DNA from: Lophium mytilinum
Lineage: Eukaryota; Ascomycota; Dothideomycetes; Mytilinidiales; Mytilinidiaceae
Direction of reading: 5' to 3'
DNA: 64,000 nucleotides
NCBI GenBank assembly: GCA_010093605.1
Contig: MU004183.1
Coordinates: 2,655,436 to 2,719,435 of the forward strand
Part shown: positions 36,201 through 49,800 of the stretch, in pieces
How positions within the stretch are numbered: the stretch's first letter is position 1
How the letters are laid out: every line of letters begins with the position of its first letter
Notes under the pieces: generated by a model
Seen by the model: the letters and a program-made list of their open reading frames with translations, nothing else
The model's database searches: none
Told to the model about the DNA's origin: nothing
Program-made: the position numbers and the translations under genes

Positions 36201-37127
36201 CTCTATAGAGCTCTACTCTAGAAGTAGATCTAGTATTATATAGCCTTACTAAACTTAATAATATTCTTAATAATGCGTAAATAGCTGCTTTTACTACTAA
36301 TATATTTACTATTAATCTATCTAATTATTATAAATTCTTTAAAAAGATAAACCGCCCCCCTATTACTAACTAGAAAATTAAAGCTTTACTTTCTAACTAG
36401 CTATATTATATAGCTAAAGCGTAGAACCCCTAAGAAGTAAATAAACTACTGCCTTATAGGCTAATAGATTATATAACTAATATTCTCTCTAGCTCTAAAC
36501 TATCTACTTATAAGGTATATAGCCTTTTAAGAGACTAGGCTACTATTATTAAAGCCTTTATTAATAAGATGCATACTAAAGAATTTATCTATTCTAGCTT
36601 ATTATTATATACTATACCTATACTAGTTATTAAGAAACTAGAAGAAGAACTTTAAGTCTATATTAATTATTAAGGCCTTAATAAAATTAGTATTAAAAGT
36701 TATAATATACTACTACTTATTAAAGATAATCTCGCCTTATTAGCTAAAGCTAGGTACTATACTAAGCTTAATATAATTAGCGCATTTAATGCACTATAAA
36801 TTAAGAAAGGTAATAAATATAAGATAGTCTTTTTTACTTATTAGAAGTTATTTAAGTTTATAGTACTTCTATTTAGATTATATAATATATCTAGTTTCTT
36901 CTAGGCCTATATTAATAATACCTTATAGAAATACCTTAATAACTTCTATACTATATATATAGATAACGTTCTAATATATAGTAATATATTAGAAGAATAT
37001 AAAGCGTATATTCTTATAATTATTACTAAGCTTTATAACGCTAGACTATTTCTTAATATCTATAAATATAAATTTACTATTAATAAGGTTAAATATCTTA
37101 GTATACTTATTAGTATTAACGGTGTTT
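33250..37127 (+). mobile_element. Truncated Gypsy-type retrotransposon, gag-protease-RT (RIP-mutated)
   Basis: Plus-strand fossil of a Ty3/Gypsy polyprotein. Around 35815-35875 the frame reads YNIILGI then KKYKPNII, the flank typical of Gypsy aspartic protease. At 36620-37120 it reads as reverse transcriptase, with LNKISIKSYN, KLNIISAFN and, at about 36955-36982, YIDNVLIYS, where one catalytic Asp is Asn by a G-to-A change. Upstream (34.5-35.2 kb) is gag-like. It stops inside the RT domain exactly where copy B of the 1.77-kb repeat begins. RNase H, integrase and a recognisable 3' LTR are therefore absent. The left limit is approximate. Confidence 0.8.
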
Positions 37128-38903
37128 ATTATAGGGGCTAGAGGGTTAGAGTTAGGTAGGGAGAAGCGAGTTTAATATAGAGAAAATTAACCTTTAAGAA
37201 TTACGTGCAGCATAACCTTGCACCGCCGCATTTAACCACTACAACATGAAATAGAGTATGCATGCAAAGAATAATACTTAGAACGCAATATAATAGCGTT
37301 CTATTAACTTTAATTTAATTTACAAGCCGTAGTAGTGGCTTAAGGTAGGTATAGAGAGGCCGCAGGGTACGCAGGTATAGGATAGAAATTACTTAAAGGG
37401 TTTAGCGTAAGAACAGCCTCGCGCTTAAGAATTAGTATAACTACTACTACATATAACTACTATAATGTAGCATAGAAGAAATATATAAAGAATTATACAT
37501 AATACATAATGCAATAGTAATCTATTAACTTAGAATTAATATGCAGGCTATAGTAGTAGTAGCAGTTATATATAGAGGTAAGATTCTAAATAATAGAAGT
37601 TACTTAAAGAGTTTAGCGTAATACTAGCCTTATACTTAATAAAGACCTTAACTAGCGCTATATAGAACCACTATAATACAAGGTTAAAGATATTTATAAG
37701 GAAAATTACTTATTATATAATATAACAGCATTCTAGTAATTTAGAAATATTTTACAGGCTGTAGTTATAGCTCCAGGTGGGTGCAGAGGGTAAGAGAAGA
37801 GGGCGGCCAGCAGCGCAGAGTATAGCCCTATAATTAAGTAGCCTTCTACCGCTGCATATAATAACTCCTAGATATTAAGATACTATAATAGAGCTATAAT
37901 ACTATATACAGTATATGCAATTAAATTTAAAGCATTATAAAAAAGGCGAAGTCCTAGTAGTAGGTGCCTATAGAGGGTAATAGATATAATAGAAAGGGTT
38001 TTACATTATAATAGCCTCGCCTTAGTATAGGTTGCTACTAGATAGTATTCTTATGTAATAGAAATTTTAGCCGCATTAAATAAAATATATAAAGTAAAGG
38101 GCAGAATACAGTTTATATAACGTTTATAGATAAAGCAATTAATAGAGCTACTACAGGAAGCCTTTCTACTAGGGCCCTTCCCTAGCAACCTTAACTAAGT
38201 GGCCGTATCCGTAAGGGGTATTAAAACAGGTTAGGCAGAGTAAGCCCCACAACAAGAATATTAATAAATTCTTATTTTTAACTAATTATACTCCCTAACC
38301 GCTTTCCGCTTCTTAGCTCTATATTCTAAACTATTATCCCCCTTACTACTACACCTAGTAGTTAGCATAGAACACCCCTAAAAGTACTAGAATAAAGAAG
38401 AGCGAAAAGCAGCTAAATTACGTTTAATAGTAGATTTAAACCGACGCAAGAGAGATAAAAAGAAGAGGGCTGCAGACTAAACAGCTGCAGTAAGAGAGGC
38501 TAGTAAGCCTACTTCTTCTTCTACCCTAGATCCGTTTCTAATTATCTTTAAAAACCCTAGAGGTCTTTCTAATATAAATATTAGGGCCCCTTATCCCACC
38601 CGCCCTGCGCCCACGCCCTTTTAATAACTAATTACACCTTAAAAGCCTTTAGAGGAAACTATTATACAACTTATAATTAGTATATCTTTTATAATCTTCT
38701 AGTATTTACGGTTAGGTTCTAATAAACTTAAGTAGAACCCGTCTTAATAGAAAAATTATTACCTTCTACCTCTACTTAATCTATATAATATACTTCTCCG
38801 CAGCAGTCTACTTATAGTAGTACCTGTTCTACTATTCCTCCTCTATATACCTAACCTACGCAACCTACGTAATATACTCCTTTATAGCGGTCTACCTATA
38901 GTA
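37128..38903 (+). repeat. 1.77-kb subtelomeric repeat, copy B (lightly RIP-mutated)
   Basis: Second copy of the repeat at 30405, retaining many CA and TG. It begins inside the RT domain of the plus-strand Gypsy fragment. It has four degenerate tandem units starting near 37205, 37409, 37627 and 37834. A downstream frame at about 38395-38640 reads as a Lys/Arg-rich segment followed by a Ser/Pro-rich one. The function is unknown. It could be the left part of a larger element extending past 38903. Confidence 0.85.
38144..38179. repeat. Near-palindromic 39-bp-family element
   Basis: Same element as in copy A, less mutated: the left arm keeps CTACAGGAAG and the right arm TTTCTACTAGGGCCCTT. Confidence 0.75.
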
Positions 38904-38990
38904 GTATCTATTCTACTACTCCTCCTCTATCTACTAAACCCACCTAATATTCTACTCTAGGGCGGGCTACTTATAGCAGTACTTATTCTC
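38791..38990 (+). repeat. 76-84-bp tandem repeat, about 2.5 units
   Basis: Three successive units starting near 38791, 38875 and 38951 share a TCTACTTATAGTAGTACC-type core. The original codons were probably Pro/Ser/Thr-rich. Copies A and B of the larger repeat lose similarity inside this array, so it may have served as a recombination point. Confidence 0.65.
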
Positions 38991-41900
38991 TCGCTTCTCT
39001 AACCTCTTAACCTATTTAACTAACATAACTTTCTTATACCTAGTAGTCTACTAGCAGTAGTATACACTCTAGTAAGTTAAAAGCGGCCTAATATATACCT
39101 GAAATTTAAAGTAATATAGAATTAATAGAAGCTGCAGAGCAAGATTAGAGTAATAGTAGTAAGCATGCTATTATATAGACTATTAAGGAAGCAGTAGTTA
39201 AAGAAGAAGAAGAAGCGGCTAAAGAAAGCAAAGTAAATAAAGAAGTAGCCTAAGCAGATAAAGAAGTAGAAGAGGCAGTATTAGAGTTACTATTACCTAC
39301 ATCTTCCGCGTTGTCTCCTTATACACCTGCATTACCACCGCCTCTAGATACTAGAGAGGTATTGCCCTCTCTATTACTACCTTACAGCGTAGGGACACCT
39401 TAGTAAGCCGTAAATAATAATAATAGAGCTCTAGGCTAGGTTCTACCCGCTATACACTATCTCTATAAAGCGTTTCTTAAACCCGCAGCTATACTACACA
39501 TATATATAGGCGTATATACTATTCTTACCCTCTAGAATACCCTATAGATAGCTATAACACTATATATAAGTTTACGCGCTTAATAAACTATAGCGGCTCC
39601 TACTCCTATATAACTAGAACTAATAATACAACGCTAAATACTAGCCCTTATTACTATATTACTACTCTACGTACTTGCGTAAATAACTAATAAAGAGATT
39701 ATAGCGGAATTATTCTTAGCGCAATAAAATAAGGCTGTAGAAGTGCTCTCTAGAATAGACGCTACAGAATAAATAGATAAGGAGAAAATGCTGGCTAATA
39801 TAAGTTAGTTTATGCAACTAGCGCACAACAACGGTTGGGTTTAAATAGAGTAGTACGCTGCCTTATTATCTCTCCGCCTAACGCCAGTAACCGAGGTCGT
39901 AGAAGAGGAATTTACCTAATTTAAGAACAAGGTAGAAGCAGGTGCAGATATAGATAAGGTATTAGATAATAGAGTTAAAGAGAGTAGAGAAGGTATATAT
40001 ACGCAAGGATAGCAAGATACTATAGATAAATTACCGGGTTTACTTAATAAAGTTACGCTAGAGAATTAAGGCAGTAGGGCAGATAATACAGCCTTAAATA
40101 GTAAAGGTAATAGCAAGATTACAAACAAAGTTATAGATAAGATAGACCCTAATAGGTAAGTATTATAAGCTCTATAGTTTATATAAAGCTAATATATATA
40201 GGTATAATAATCTATTAGTAAATACTCTATATATAGTAAGTATAATCTAATTAGCATTAGAAGTCTAGTATACTTACTATATATCTTAACTCTTTCTATT
40301 TAGATAATATAGTAGCTAATATTATAATATAGCAAGTAACTATACAATAGTTCCTTAGAGTAGATCTCTTAGCCAAGTTACTAGCTTTCTTCTAGCTTAG
40401 AACCTTCCCTCCTAATAAGAGCCTATTATAGCTAATACAGCCTTCTATTTAATAAGCCAACTAGAGCTATTATAGAGAGAGGATAATCCTAACAACTTTA
40501 ATAATGTCCCATAGAAATTAATATTAAGTAGAGAAACTAGTAATATAGAAACTCTAAGGCTTAGTTTTATAAGGTCTAAAGCTAGCTTTATAGCAAATAA
40601 AGAGATTAAAATCTAGCAAGTATATAATATTAATAGCGTTATTATTAGCATCTCTACTTTAGCGGCCTATAATTTATACTTCTTACTATCTCTATAACTA
40701 TCCTTTCTCTAAAGCATTACTTAAAACTAACGCATTATAATACGCGGCTATAAGCTCTATATAATAAAGCAGCTTTATATAGAGTATAGGTATAAGCATT
40801 AATTTAAAACTCACGTGTTTTTCCCCTAGATACCGACACTAAATAAGTAGAAGGGCGACACTTTACATCTACTAGATATAATGCAAGCAGCTTAGCTTAA
40901 TAATATTATCTTACCTACAGTAAAGCATACTCTAATACCCGATAAGTAGCAGTATATACTATACAGTTTCAATATTATATAGGGTAAAGTAAGCGTTAAG
41001 AAAGAAAAATATACAACATTATCTAGAGACTCTTATATTAATACTAAGTATACAATTCTATAGTATTAACTCTAAGAATTCTAGAACTAAGTTCTTTATA
41101 ATATAGAAAACTTTACAGGAATAGATACTATACCTAAAGATTTATTTAAAGAAGTATTCCTAGTAGTCTTAAGTTATAATCTAAAAATAGTATATAAGTC
41201 CTTAAGTATAATTTAAAGCAGAGATTAGCTACTATATACTTTAACTACTACTTTTAATAAAAACCTAATTAATATGCTAGATAAGGGGATATAGGTTAAC
41301 TATAGATATAAAGATGTCCCAACTACTAATTAGCTAGATACCGGGGTTACCCTTCTACGCAAAACTAGCTACAATAACTACTAGGCCACTTACTTCTATA
41401 ACGGTGGAAAAGAAAAGATTTATATAATATTATACCCCTACCATCTTACCTAGGGCGCATTATCTCTAACGGTAGAGCTCTAAGCAGGTAACTATAGCCG
41501 TATTAGTAGTATAGCATATAATAAAATCTATAATAGTAATAAGATTATGCTTAAGTTACCTATTAAGAATATTACGCCCTTTTATAATACTTAACTAGAA
41601 GCTCTTACATTCTTAACTAAAATAATTAAGTAGTAGTTTAAAGTGGCAGGTAGCTCTAGAGGATTATTAAAAAGAAAATAGCTTTAGAATAGTCTTGCTA
41701 CTATTCTCTAACGCCACTATACTATACTCTAGAGAGACAGATACTTATCCTATAGGGTTTAAACCGAGTTCCAAGTACTTCTTACTATACTTAAGCAACT
41801 TAAAGAAAGCGCAAGTCCTAAATTCACTATAAAGAATAGGCTAAATAATAGTAGTAAGCCTTATTACCCCTACTAGGTTCTTTCTATAGAAGAAGTTAAT

Positions 41901-43067
41901 GCCTTTACTATTATAAACCTTAATTACTAGGTATTTCTTTTCTAGGTACTATCTCTTTAGGTTACCCCCGGGCGTAATACTAGGCATATAGCAACACTAG
42001 ATAAACAGCTAGTAAATAGTTATTTAGCATCTCTTTATATCCGCCTTACGCAAATTACTACTAGATGTAGTAATTCTACTTAATTATCCGTACTATAGAA
42101 AAAAGAGTAGATAAATTAAAAAGACCCCTAGAATCCTATAACCTTATATAGCCTTAGGTTATTAGACTCCCTTAAGAAGTATAGCATAGCTTAGCTAAAG
42201 TTAGAGTACTTAGATTAGATAACAACGCCCCTATAACTTAGCCCTTAAGGCGTTAATTGACTGCAAGCCGGCCTTAGAAATTAATTCCAAGCTATATTTA
42301 CTAAAGCTTAGATCTAGGTATCTCTTACTAGAGAGGATATAGAGATGTAGTATCTATAGTATAGTATTATAGCATAGTACACGCTAGCTATTTAACACAA
42401 AAATAGGACTAAAGTGCAAAAAGATTAGCGATTAGCACCGCTATAGATGGGTAAGGCAGCTGCGCTTATTATTAAGGCATACTATACCAATATATATAAG
42501 CTTCTAAGTAGACAGTATATAGAAGAAGATAGAAATACTAAAATATAATAGGAGAGTAAAGAACTACGCAACTAATTTCTTAAGAGTATTCTAAATAGAT
42601 CTATAGTTACGCTTTATTCTAACATACTTATAAAGCTATATAGAAAGTTAGAACTTATAGTAAGCTACACCTATATATAGAATATAGCTAGAAATAGTAA
42701 TATAAATTATCTAAGGCACTTAACTAGACGCTAGATTAATTAAGTCTAGCCGCTATTTAACATTACAGATCCAGCTGCAGAAACTTAAAAATAGAACAAC
42801 AGTTCCTTCCGCATAAAATTGCGAAGATTAAATGCAATAATTAGAAACAAAGCGTTACTAAAAACAGTAGAATAATTCCTTAATAATCTATAAGTAAGAG
42901 CCGCCTTATTACTCTAGGTTCTTCTAAGATACAATAATAACAAAATTTTAACCACGCGTTAAGCTAAATAAAATAACTCTAAAGATACATAAGATAATAT
43001 TAGGGGAAGAGATGTAATTATAAATATATAGTAGATCTATATATAACTACTAAATAGCTACTACTAT
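38991..43067 (+). pseudogene. Unidentified large fossil ORF, 5' portion
   Basis: From about 40.8 kb to the Gypsy insertion at 43068 one plus-strand frame can be read for some 750 codons. Its only stops, apart from one TGA near 42260, are TAA and TAG at positions consistent with former Gln or Trp codons. Segments such as ITTRCSNST and NIYKLLSRQYIEEDRNTK look protein-like. The upstream part (39.1-40.2 kb) is Glu/Ala-rich and may belong to the same or another gene. I recognise no family. The frame resumes at 51625 beyond the retrotransposon. Confidence 0.45.
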
Positions 43068-43258
43068 TATTAGGGCTTAAGGTTAAAACGTTGGATTAAA
43101 TAGTATTAATATTAACAAAAGATAAATACAAGAGAGAAAGAGGTTCCTAGAACGGACGTTGTAATAACCTAAAGGGCGGAGCAACATTCGCCTATTCTAT
43201 AGAGCCTTCATTACGTGACCTCTAGTTACGTATTATGCGCAATTATATAGCTATAACA
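43068..43258 (-). repeat. 3' LTR of the minus-strand Gypsy element
   Basis: 191 bp. On the minus strand it starts TGTTATAGC and ends CCCTAATA (the terminal CA having become TA). It differs from the 5' LTR at about two dozen sites by my count, all transitions and many in CpA or TpG context. Confidence 0.92.
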
Positions 43259-43275
43259 CGTCTCCCCCCTCTAAA
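43259..43275 (-). other. Polypurine tract of the Gypsy element
   Basis: On the minus strand AGAGGGGGGAGACG lies immediately before the 3' LTR start. This is the expected second-strand priming site and fixes the orientation of the element. Confidence 0.85.
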
Positions 43276-43824
43276 GAAGCCCCCTAATTAAAGCCTTCGT
43301 AAGAGAGAGTTCTTTCTATGCTAGAGTATCTATAACCACTTAAATATCTATTAAATAAAGTGCCCAATCGTGTTACAACTTAAGTAAACAAAGGAAATAA
43401 ATTAATTTTGTAGAGGATCGCTTATCCTTCCTATTTTTCATGCAGCCTTCCGCAGCCTTACTATTTAGTGTAGTGTCTAACCGACTCTAACAGTTTGCCA
43501 GTATTACCTCGCGCAGTGCCATCTTATTATTCATTTAAACTGGGGCCGGCTATAACAGGGCCGTAAGAAGCTATATAGCCTTTATAGCTGCTAGCCTACT
43601 ACTAGGTACTTATAATAATCTGCGCTATTATATCGCATTTAATTATTGCGCACGTCCGCGGTTAGGCCTCCTTAATAAATTAATTTAACCGCCAGTCTAG
43701 TAATTAAGTTACGTAGCTTCCGCAGCGTTAGTTATACGGAGGTCCATAGCGGCGAGGATAGCAGCTAAGGTTAGTTTCTAGTCTAATAGTGGTATAAATA
43801 ACGGGTAAGGTTCTAGCTTCTTAG

Positions 43825-46800
43825 AGTAGTAGTAGTAGAAGTCTACTATAAGATATAGATAACTATCGGCATAATTATAGTTATTCTATTAGGGTTTATT
43901 ATCCCATCCAATAAACTTAATTTTATATTGCAGCATGCCCCTTTTCCCTATAGCAGGGTTAAGTTATCTTCTATTAAGACGGTAGTTAACAACCTCCTTA
44001 GCGTTACCTTTCTAATACGTTGGCGTTATCTATATAGGTAGAGGCTTAGAATTACGCTATCCTTTTATAGGAACTACGTTAGCCGGGTGGAGTAGCCAAG
44101 AATAGAAGATAGGGTGTAGGTTTTCTATACCCTTAGGTAGCTTAAGTTTATATGCGCTGCCGTTTTCATAGCTTTCTAGAACTTTAAAGGGGCCCAGCTT
44201 CTTAAAGTTAAGCTTCTTATTTAGGCGGTTCATTTTAATAAACTATCTATTAAGTATAACTTAATCGCCTAGATAATATATATATGCTAGTCGTCGTCCT
44301 GCGTTAGTATACTCTTTTTACTTAGCTTAGGCCCACTTAATCTCTATACAGAGAAAGGCGCAAAGCTTATCTATCCTAGCAACAAATTTGTCTGCAAGCT
44401 TTATAAGACGAACTGTTAGCGCGTTTGCATTATCGGGCAGTTATGCAGCTAGTATAGTGCCTGCGCTAGGAATATAGCCCTTAGTAGCTATAAATAGCGC
44501 TACTCCTATAGAGGCGTTCTTTAATAAGTTAGCCTTAAATTTAGCAACAGCAAGGAAGTTACACTAGTTATCTTGCTAGTAGTTAATGTATGCCCTAAGG
44601 TATTACTTCAAGCCTATGTTAGCAACTTCTGTTTATCCATCTATCTTAGAATAGAACGCTGTAGAAAGCTTTAGTTTTATTCCAATGCATTTACATAGGT
44701 GGGACTAGAAGGTTAATATAAATTATAATCCGCGATTAGATATAATAGACTCTAGGTATTCTTTAGTGCGCTAGACCTATTCTAGAAAGGCTTATGCTAC
44801 TTCTTTAGCCTCCGTTATTACCATTAGAATAAACTTGCGCATCTTAGAAAGTCTATTAATAACCACTATAACGTATTAGTAGTCTTATCCAGCTTGTATA
44901 CATTTAGGCAGTAGGCCAATAAAGTTAACCGTAAGGTTAGTCTAATATCGTTCAGGAATTAGCAGTAGTTTAAGAAAACCTTGCTTTACCTCTTATGCGT
45001 GCTTAATGCGATCACATAGCTAGCAGGCCTTAATATAACAGTCGACGTTAGAGGTTATTCGTGGCTAGAAATAGTACGTTGAGACACGGTCGTAAGTAGA
45101 CGTAGTTCTACTATAACTAACTAGCGGAGGCTTATATAGGCTTTTAATAATAGCTAATTAGAGTTCCTCTTTTATAGAAATGTATAAGCGGTCTTTTTAA
45201 ATAAAAATAAGGCCGTTATAAATTATACAGTCATGGAGTTTAAGCTTAACACTATAATTTTTAACTATGTCAGTAGGGAGGCGGCGTAGCTTAGCTCCGA
45301 TAGCGTCTTTAATAGCGTTGGCAACAGTGTTATTAGTAAGGGCCTCTCGTATACAATCCACAATGTCTTATTCTACGGCACCATTAGCAGGGTTATTCTA
45401 TAACTCCCCCTGCCTACCTAGTAGCTCCTATAGTTTATTATTAAGGTTACTCTAAGACTCCCCTTAATTAAGTTCTATTTTACTAAGGTTATATATTATT
45501 GCTACAAGGGAGACTACGTTATAAGTCACGCCGTTAGTTATAATGTTAGCTAGTTTAATAGCGTAATGCATTCCTAGTTTAAGATTATAGTCCTTTAAGA
45601 TGGTTTATTACTAAATCTTATAGCGCTTGTTGTTTTCGTCCGGTATATTACCTGGGCGCCTAGTTAGCAGGTCAGCTTTACTATTATCCTTGCCTGGCCT
45701 GTATATAATCTAGAAGTTAAACTTAGAGAGAAATTTAGCCTATCTAGCCTATTATTAGTTAAGTTGCTTAGTCTCTATAAAGTATTATAGGGTCCAGTAA
45801 TCTAAAAGGACTTTAATAGAATTACTATGCCCGTAGCCGGCAAGTTCTATGCGCCATTCTTTAAAGGCGCGGACGATTACTAGAAGTTCTTTATTATAGA
45901 TTTAATAATTAAGTTAAGCTGCGCTCATTTAGTAAGACATAAACGCGATAGGGCGGAGGACTCCGTTAGCTTACATTTAAGATAGTATAGCGGCCGTAAC
46001 AGTGTTAGATACATTACATTCCACCTACGTCTCTAGGTCTAGATTAAAATAAGCCATCTAAGAAGCGTTAACAAACGCTTGTTTTATTTATTTAAATAAA
46101 AAGTCTTTAGAGCTGCCTTCCTACTATAGAAAGGCAAACCACTTATAGACCTCAGCCCTAGTAAGTCTTATAAGGGGTCCTGCAATATTAGAATAGGCGA
46201 CAATAAATCGCTAGTAGAAATTATAGAAGCCTAGGAAAGCTTATATATTACAGAGGTTCCGTAGTTATAGCTAGTTAACTACTGTTTTAACTTTAGCTGG
46301 ATCTATTTTTAGGCCATTAATGCTAATAATAACGCCTAGATATTTAACTTCCTGTTTATAGAATTCACACTTAGTAATATTAAGGAAGAGGCCGGCCTTG
46401 CGGAGTCGCTGGAGAACCTTCTTAACGTGGCCTACGTGTTCCTCCAACGTCTTACTAAAGATAAGGATATTATTAAGATAGGCCGTGCAGAAATCATTAA
46501 GGTATTTAAGCAGAATATTATTAATAAAGGCCTAGAAGGTCGCTGGAGCGTTACACAGGCCAAAAGGCAAGACAGTGAATTCAAATAGGCTATATCTTGT
46601 AAGAAAAGCCGTATATTTCTTATCTCCTTCTCATATTCTAATGGCATTAAAAGCGGCTATAACGTCAAACTTCGTATAATACCTAGCGTGTTTTAATAGC
46701 GCAAGTGTGTCTTTTATAGCCGGCGGAACATTACAAGCTTTAATTGTAACAGCGTTAAGGCCTTAATAGTCTACGTAAATGCAAAGGCCTCCTCCTAGTT

Positions 46801-49800
46801 TGCGGACAATAATAATAGGAGCGGCGTATTAACTATTACTTTTCCTAATATATCCTTTGCCATACATCTCGTTAATAAACGTTTTAACAACTAGCGTTTC
46901 GTCTCGTAAGAGCCTATAGACTTTTCAGGCTAGGGCCTTAGTTCCTAGCTTAATATTAATGTAGTGGTTAATATTAGTACCATCCTTTACTTTACGCCGG
47001 GGTAGAAGCTTATTAGCTTCCTTTAGGTCCTATATATTAAGAAAGCTATAGTATTCTATAGGTACCAGTACTTTAAGTGCATCACAAGTTATTAGCTTGC
47101 GTTCCATTTTCTTAAAGAACTTTTGTTAGTTATCTTTTAACATTGCGTAGAGGCTAATAGCTGCAAGGTTATTAGTAAAGTTAGCTGGACCCATAACCTT
47201 GTTAGGTTTGTACGGGCGTCCATTAGCGTGCGCTTAGTCTTCCGCTTTTTTATTAGCGAGCGCTAGTTCAAAGTATTTAGGCCAGATGTAAATAGTGTTC
47301 TCTTCTAGTAACTATTGTAAATTATACAAGCACTCGTCGCTAGACACGGCGTTAATATCGAGCGCTTTAAAGGCCGCGAGCTAGGCGTCGAGTTTCTACT
47401 AAAATAGGCGTTTACCGGTGCGGGCTATAGGGTCCTTTAACTAAACGTAGACAGGTTTATAGTTAACTAGGCATTAAGAACAGTAGTAGTCTAAATCTAG
47501 CTATATTATTTAGGTACTAAACTTTATATAAGCGTTGTGCATTATAAGCCAGCCCATGCTAAGAATAATATTATAGCCCTTAAGGTTATAGATTAGAGCC
47601 TAGAACTTATTATAGTGGCCTTTAATCTACATAGTAACTTTAGCTGCCTTATTAATAACTAATATAGAACTGTTTAGCAGCTTAACGTTGCATAGAGTGG
47701 CTTTACAGACGTTAAGCTTATACTATTTTATAAAGCTTATAGAAACGAATATAAAGCCGCCGCATCTAGAGTCTATAAGAACAGTTAATTTAACCGTTCC
47801 GGTTAAAGTAATAATCTTGCAGTTAAAGTCCATTTGCTTGCTAGAAAGAGAAGTAAGTCTAATAGCGCATGCGGAGAGCTTAATATTAGGTGGTTTTAGA
47901 GAAGGTAGCTTAAGCTCTTAAATACGTGCAAGAACTTAAGCTAGCGTGTCTTCTAACTATCTCTAACGACGACTTTCATTAGAGATTAAGCATTTTCCAA
48001 GTAGTCGGAATGGACGGCTTTATTATTGTCGTCTTAATCTTAGTCATCCTCGTATTTATACTTATATTAGTACTCCTAATCGCTACCGTAGTTAAACGCG
48101 TTAAGTTCTATACTATTAATGCCAGCAGCAGCAAGGCGCTTATCGCGCTAAGCCTCTAATATAGTCTTTCCAGCTATGGCGCATTTAGGGTTACTAGCTC
48201 GGTGGTTCTTCTTAAAGCAGCCGAAGTAACGTCCTTTCTTACTAAGACGCAGGCGGACGTGCGGTGGGACGCTCAGCAGCGGAACAGTAGTAGTCTTCTT
48301 AACTATAATGCAATTATTAGTCTTAGTAATAGACTACTTACGTTGGGCGCGGTTTAAATCTTAACGGCTATCCTGCGTATGTGCGTTATTTAAGCGGCGT
48401 ACTAAAATTTATGCTGCTAGAAGCTTATCCTTAAGTCGCTTTTTACGCTAAATACAATGTTAGTCTTTATATAGGATATTATCTTTTACCTAATACTATA
48501 TAGGTAGGTTAAAGTTAATATAGGTAGATAGATCTATGCGCAGTATTTCCTTAAGATAGCGGTAACAAGTTACAAGGCCGTTGTTAATCTTACTGTACTT
48601 TAGCCCGTTAAGAACAACGTCAAGACGTTATAGAAAGTCAGACGTCTTCTCGTTAGAACGCTATTTTATGCCCTAGCTATTAAGCTAATTAAGAAGGCAA
48701 TTACAACGCACGGCATTACTCTCTTAGAATGTGGCGTCTAGGTCCTAGGTAAGTTTCTTAAGTAAACGATACGGGTTAGTAGATATAAGGAGTCCTTAAT
48801 CTTCTACAACTTTATATGCGCGCCCCTTATAATAACTAACAGCAAGCTGGATTTAAGTTATAGTAGTGGGGTAAGTCTACTAGTCTACTTAGACTAAGTA
48901 GATTAGGTAGTTCTTCTAGGCTGCGTATGCTATAGCTCCTAATTTAAAGTCCCACAGGTATGTATATTTAGGGCGAGGGCCCTATTATTATCTATATTAA
49001 GGATAGATAGGTCCGTATACCTATAGCTAAGTAAAGCTATCTAGTTAGCTTAGGTTTAGGTTATCTCTACCTCTACCTCCACCTCTACCTGTGGTGAAGT
49101 ATTAGCCTAAAACGCAATTACATTAGAAATTATCTAGGTTTAGAGTGTATAGTCCTGTTAGTAGGGGAGAAGAGTAATTATCTACGGAATTATAGTTAGA
49201 TAGATGTCCGTATAGGTCCGCATACGTGTTGCTAGGTCATTCTACGGGCAAGTTGTAACGAAGTTAGGCTTTAAGCTAAGTAATTCAGTCTAAGGCTTAT
49301 TAGTGTATAACATCTAGCTTGTTAAGCTAAGCTATCTAAGCTTAGAACTAGGCGTGCTTCTTATCCCGCCTACAACGCACTTATACTAAGTCTATCTTTA
49401 AGGCTTCTAGTATATTGCTAAGGGTGCAAACTTATATATAAAGCTTAGAGAGTTTACCGTTAGTAAGTAAATATTTCTTGTTTAGCTCTTTAATAGTAGT
49501 GTTGGCAGTATCTTATTCTCGGGTGGCGACGTTTATTCTATGCTTATAGTTGTTGCTATCTTAGTAAGCTAGCATAATGCAGTTCTACTACTATTTAGGT
49601 GTAAGTTAGACGTCTTTAATAAGGTCTTATGGACCTTGTAGTTTATATTACTAGTAGACGCCGTCTCCATAGCGCATCTTAAAGATAGAGCCATTAGCGC
49701 GCTGCGCGATTGCAAGACATAACCGCTAGCAATCCTCCGCGCGTATTATAGTATAGTGCCTACTACTCTATTCTATGCCCGCTACTTACTGGGCTAGGTC

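Noticed and set aside
30405-38903. The two 1.77-kb repeats as LTRs of the Gypsy element between them
   Set aside because: The right copy begins inside the RT domain, so RNase H and integrase would be missing; a later insertion or a truncated mosaic fits better.
40800-43067. Starship captain (DUF3435 tyrosine recombinase) as identity of the fossil ORF
   Set aside because: I could not find the R-H-R-Y arrangement or the usual flanking motifs; the match was wishful.
45267-47921. Short ORFs of 62-77 codons within the Gypsy element
   Set aside because: They are antisense or partial frames of the RIP-mutated gag-pol.
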